Positions 5,121-6,223 of a stretch of 6,223 nt of DNA are shown piece by piece (positions within the stretch are counted from its first letter, which is position 1; the number at the start of each line of letters is the position of its first letter). Source of the stretch: Actinomycetes bacterium (GTDB taxonomy: Bacteria; Actinomycetota; Actinomycetes; Mycobacteriales; Mycobacteriaceae); assembly GCA_023388385.1 (NCBI GenBank), contig JAEWGK010000221.1, forward strand, positions 1 through 6,223, written 5' to 3'. A model generated the notes under the pieces. That model did not search any database. It had not been told where the DNA came from and worked only from the letters and a program-made list of their open reading frames with translations. The position numbers and the translations under genes were made by a program.

Positions 5121-5552
5121 TCAACCCTCGACGAGCCGGGTGCGCTTCGCCTCCACGCGGCGGAGGAATCGTTCGGTCTCGATTACATTCCGCCCGTGCG
5201 TGCCGTGGGCTGCGACGTCCCCGTCCCCGTCGACGGCCGTGACCTCCCATTCGACGTAGGGGAGGTCGACCTTCGTCACCGTCGCGGTGACGGTGAGCGT
5301 CGCCCCGGCGGGAGTCGGCGCCGAGTGTCGGATGTCGACGTAGGTGCCCAGGCTGCCCTCCCCGGGTTCGAGGTGGGGGTTGAGGCTTCGAATGGCCGCC
5401 CACTCCAGCAGGCCCACCATGAATCCGGTGGCGAAGACCCTGGGCATCTCGACGAACTCGGGCGACTCCGGGTAGAGGTCCGGAACCATCTTGCCGGCCC
5501 CGACCACGTAGTCGAATTCGTGCACATCTCCGATTCGCAGATTGTTGTCCAT
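5121..5552 (-). CDS. FlK-like hotdog-fold thioesterase
   Basis: The 143-residue hotdog protein resembles fluoroacetyl-CoA thioesterase FlK and its many actinobacterial homologues of unknown substrate. The signature VFATGFMVGLLEWAAI is followed by GEGSLGTYVDIRHSAPTPAGATLTV. Counted from the ATG at 5552, Thr42, Glu50 and His76 fall at the positions of the FlK catalytic residues (Thr42/Glu50/His76, from memory), so it should be an active acyl-CoA thioesterase. Whether it prefers fluoroacetyl-CoA cannot be told; most relatives probably clear other acyl-CoAs. The ATG at 5552 is preferred to the GTG at 5555 because GGAG (5563-5560) is 7 bases before it. The ATG overlaps the upstream gene's stop by one base (TGATG), and the transporter gene begins two bases after this gene's stop. 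The three genes form an operon. Confidence 0.85.
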   Translation of the reverse strand: MDNNLRIGDVHEFDYVVGAGKMVPDLYPESPEFVEMPRVFATGFMVGLLEWAAIRSLNPHLEPGEGSLGTYVDIRHSAPTPAGATLTVTATVTKVDLPYVEWEVTAVDGDGDVAAHGTHGRNVIETERFLRRVEAKRTRLVEG

Positions 5553-5896
5553 CACAGTTCTCCTTCATTCTCGTCCATCAGGTTTTCGTACAACCTCTTG
5601 CGGATCACCGCCGACGTCCCGGACGGGGCAAGAGCAAGTAGGGAATCGAGGAGATGGCCAACAAATGGTTGACACTCCTCGTTGGCGGCGGCACCGACTA
5701 CGTGGAAAGAACAGATCGCTACGCCAACTGCGGCCTCGGCCGCTTTCAGTTTCGCCAACCCCAGGGTGACATCGGCGTTTTCAGAACCCTCATCCAGTGC
5801 ATGGGTTGCGGAGTCCATCAGTACTCGGGCTGTCAAGTATTCTTCATAACACCCGGTGAGATCACCACGAACTGCCTGTATCTCCTCAGATTCCAT
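5552..5896 (-). CDS. Small hypothetical protein, first gene of the thioesterase/transporter operon
   Basis: I do not recognise this 114-residue protein. It is acidic and mostly helical. Residues 1-35 are charged (MESEEIQAVRGDLTGCYEEY). A more hydrophobic Ala-rich helix (about 46-72, GLAKLKAAEAAVGVAICSFHVVGAA) follows, then a second helix pair ending KRLYENLMDENEGEL. Cysteines are at 16, 62 and 75, with no clear metal motif. There is no signal peptide and no confident membrane segment. The ATG at 5896 is a choice: an in-frame GTG at 5914 would add six residues, but GGAGG (5918-5914) overlaps that GTG and so cannot serve it. GC is about 55% over three sampled 60-base lines, clearly below the neighbouring genes, which hints at a different origin. 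Its stop overlaps the thioesterase ATG by one base, the best evidence that it is a real gene. Confidence 0.65.
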   Translation of the reverse strand: MESEEIQAVRGDLTGCYEEYLTARVLMDSATHALDEGSENADVTLGLAKLKAAEAAVGVAICSFHVVGAAANEECQPFVGHLLDSLLALAPSGTSAVIRKRLYENLMDENEGEL

Positions 5897-5921
5897 GGTT
5901 CCACAACCGACCACCTCCGCC

Positions 5922-5937
5922 TGTGACTTACATCACT
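5922..5937. promoter_or_regulatory. GlxR/CRP-type operator upstream of the operon
   Basis: TGTGACTTACATCACT matches the corynebacterial GlxR (cAMP-receptor family) consensus TGTGANNTANNTCACA at every fixed position except the last base. It lies 25 bases before the ATG at 5896 and just downstream of a possible -10 hexamer. Binding there would most likely repress the operon. Confidence 0.65.
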
Positions 5938-5947
5938 TCGTTTAGAG

Positions 5948-5953
5948 ATGATA
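5948..5953 (-). promoter_or_regulatory. Possible -10 element of the operon
   Basis: TATCAT on the minus strand would place transcription start near 5940, so the GlxR-like site would cover the first transcribed bases. A poor -35 (TAGGCA) lies 17 bases upstream. TAAGTC within the operator is a weaker alternative. Confidence 0.4.
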
Positions 5954-6107
5954 GCTCCTGTCCCTCCGGGTGCCTAGAGTTCCACGAAATTCCCCGAACA
6001 AGGGTGGCCAGTGGTGGTACTGGGCGGTACCGGCTTCCCCTCGCCCTGGCGACCCACCCGAGGTGGAGCTCGAGGCGGCGGCCGCGGCGTGCGAGCCCGG
6101 ACACGAA

Positions 6108-6139
6108 GAATCCCCAGGTCTTCCGCGACCTGGGGATTC
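6108..6139 (-). terminator. Hairpin terminator after tRNA-Ala
   Basis: GAATCCCCAGGTC (6108-6120) and GACCTGGGGATTC (6127-6139) form a perfect 13-bp stem with a 6-base loop. It begins 8 bases past the tRNA 3' end on the minus strand. The T tract is short (TTC), so it may act with low T content as in many actinobacteria. Nothing gene-like is seen between it and 5953. Confidence 0.8.
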
Positions 6140-6147
6140 CCGTTTCG

Positions 6148-6220
6148 TGGAGCGTAGGGGAATCGAACCCCTGACCTCCTGCTTGCAAAGCAGGTGCTCT
6201 ACCAATTGAGCTAACGCCCC
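6148..6220 (-). tRNA. tRNA-Ala (anticodon TGC)
   Basis: On the minus strand the sequence folds as a complete 73-base tRNA including the discriminator A. The acceptor stem is GGGGCGT with ACGCTCC and contains the G3-U70 wobble pair that identifies alanine tRNAs. The D arm is GCTC-AATTGGTA-GAGC. The anticodon stem is CCTGC/GCAGG with loop TTTGCAA, giving TGC. The T arm is AGGGG-TTCGATT-CCCCT. CCA is not encoded; the genomic bases after the discriminator are CGA. It probably follows tRNA-Ile just outside the window, as in related genomes. Confidence 0.97.
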
Positions 6221-6223
6221 GCA

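Noticed and set aside
5654..5926. Plus-strand frame MANKWLTLLVGG... opposite the small hypothetical gene
   Set aside because: GAGGAG upstream is a fair ribosome site, but the minus-strand frame shows one-base stop/start overlap with the thioesterase gene and an operator in front, which favours that strand.

Overview
The window is high-GC DNA whose gene order matches the conserved neighbourhood of the origin-proximal core of Corynebacteriales. The order is pknB 3' end (+), trpG/pabA-type glutamine amidotransferase (-), crgA (+), a long non-coding gap, ppiA (-), a Lys/Ala-rich membrane protein gene (+), a decayed segment, a three-gene operon (-) and tRNA-Ala(TGC) (-). From memory, Mycobacterium tuberculosis has the mirror image (alaT - Rv0008c - ppiA - Rv0010c - crgA - Rv0012 - trpG - pknB). 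Short leaderless-looking promoters, a GlxR-like operator and the style of the Lys/Ala-rich protein suggest Corynebacterium or a close relative. The species cannot be named from the sequence.

Layout. 1-168 is the end of the serine/threonine kinase PknB (last PASTA repeat), followed by a bidirectional terminator at 210-254. The amidotransferase gene (274-933, -) and crgA (1003-1272, +) diverge from a 70-bp promoter region. crgA ends at a textbook terminator. About 650 bp without a convincing gene follow (1333-1985). This gap holds a dense cluster of DnaA boxes, several in head-to-head pairs, with AT-rich patches. It looks like a replication origin or a DnaA-binding (titration or regulatory) locus and is the most interesting part of the window. 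ppiA (2053-2592, -) has its own terminator inside the edge of this gap. It diverges from a 326-residue Lys/Ala-rich coiled-coil protein with one membrane segment (2697-3677).

From 3678 to 4260 lies a decayed segment. It holds a strong terminator, three 22-bp tandem repeats, a remnant of an EamA-transporter gene and a second copy of the 3' end of the Lys/Ala-rich gene. The order and orientation of these pieces fit a tandem duplication of the junction between that gene and the EamA gene, followed by decay of the inner copy. A tightly packed minus-strand operon follows: a small unknown protein, an FlK-like hotdog thioesterase and an EamA-family transporter. The first two genes overlap by one base and the next gap is two bases. 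A CRP/GlxR-type palindrome lies just upstream of the operon. The window ends with tRNA-Ala(TGC) and its hairpin terminator.

Functionally the conserved half concerns growth and division (PknB, CrgA), folate/tryptophan chemistry (the amidotransferase) and protein folding (PpiA). The distal half is accessory: a lower-GC first gene, a thioesterase/exporter pair and traces of rearrangement.
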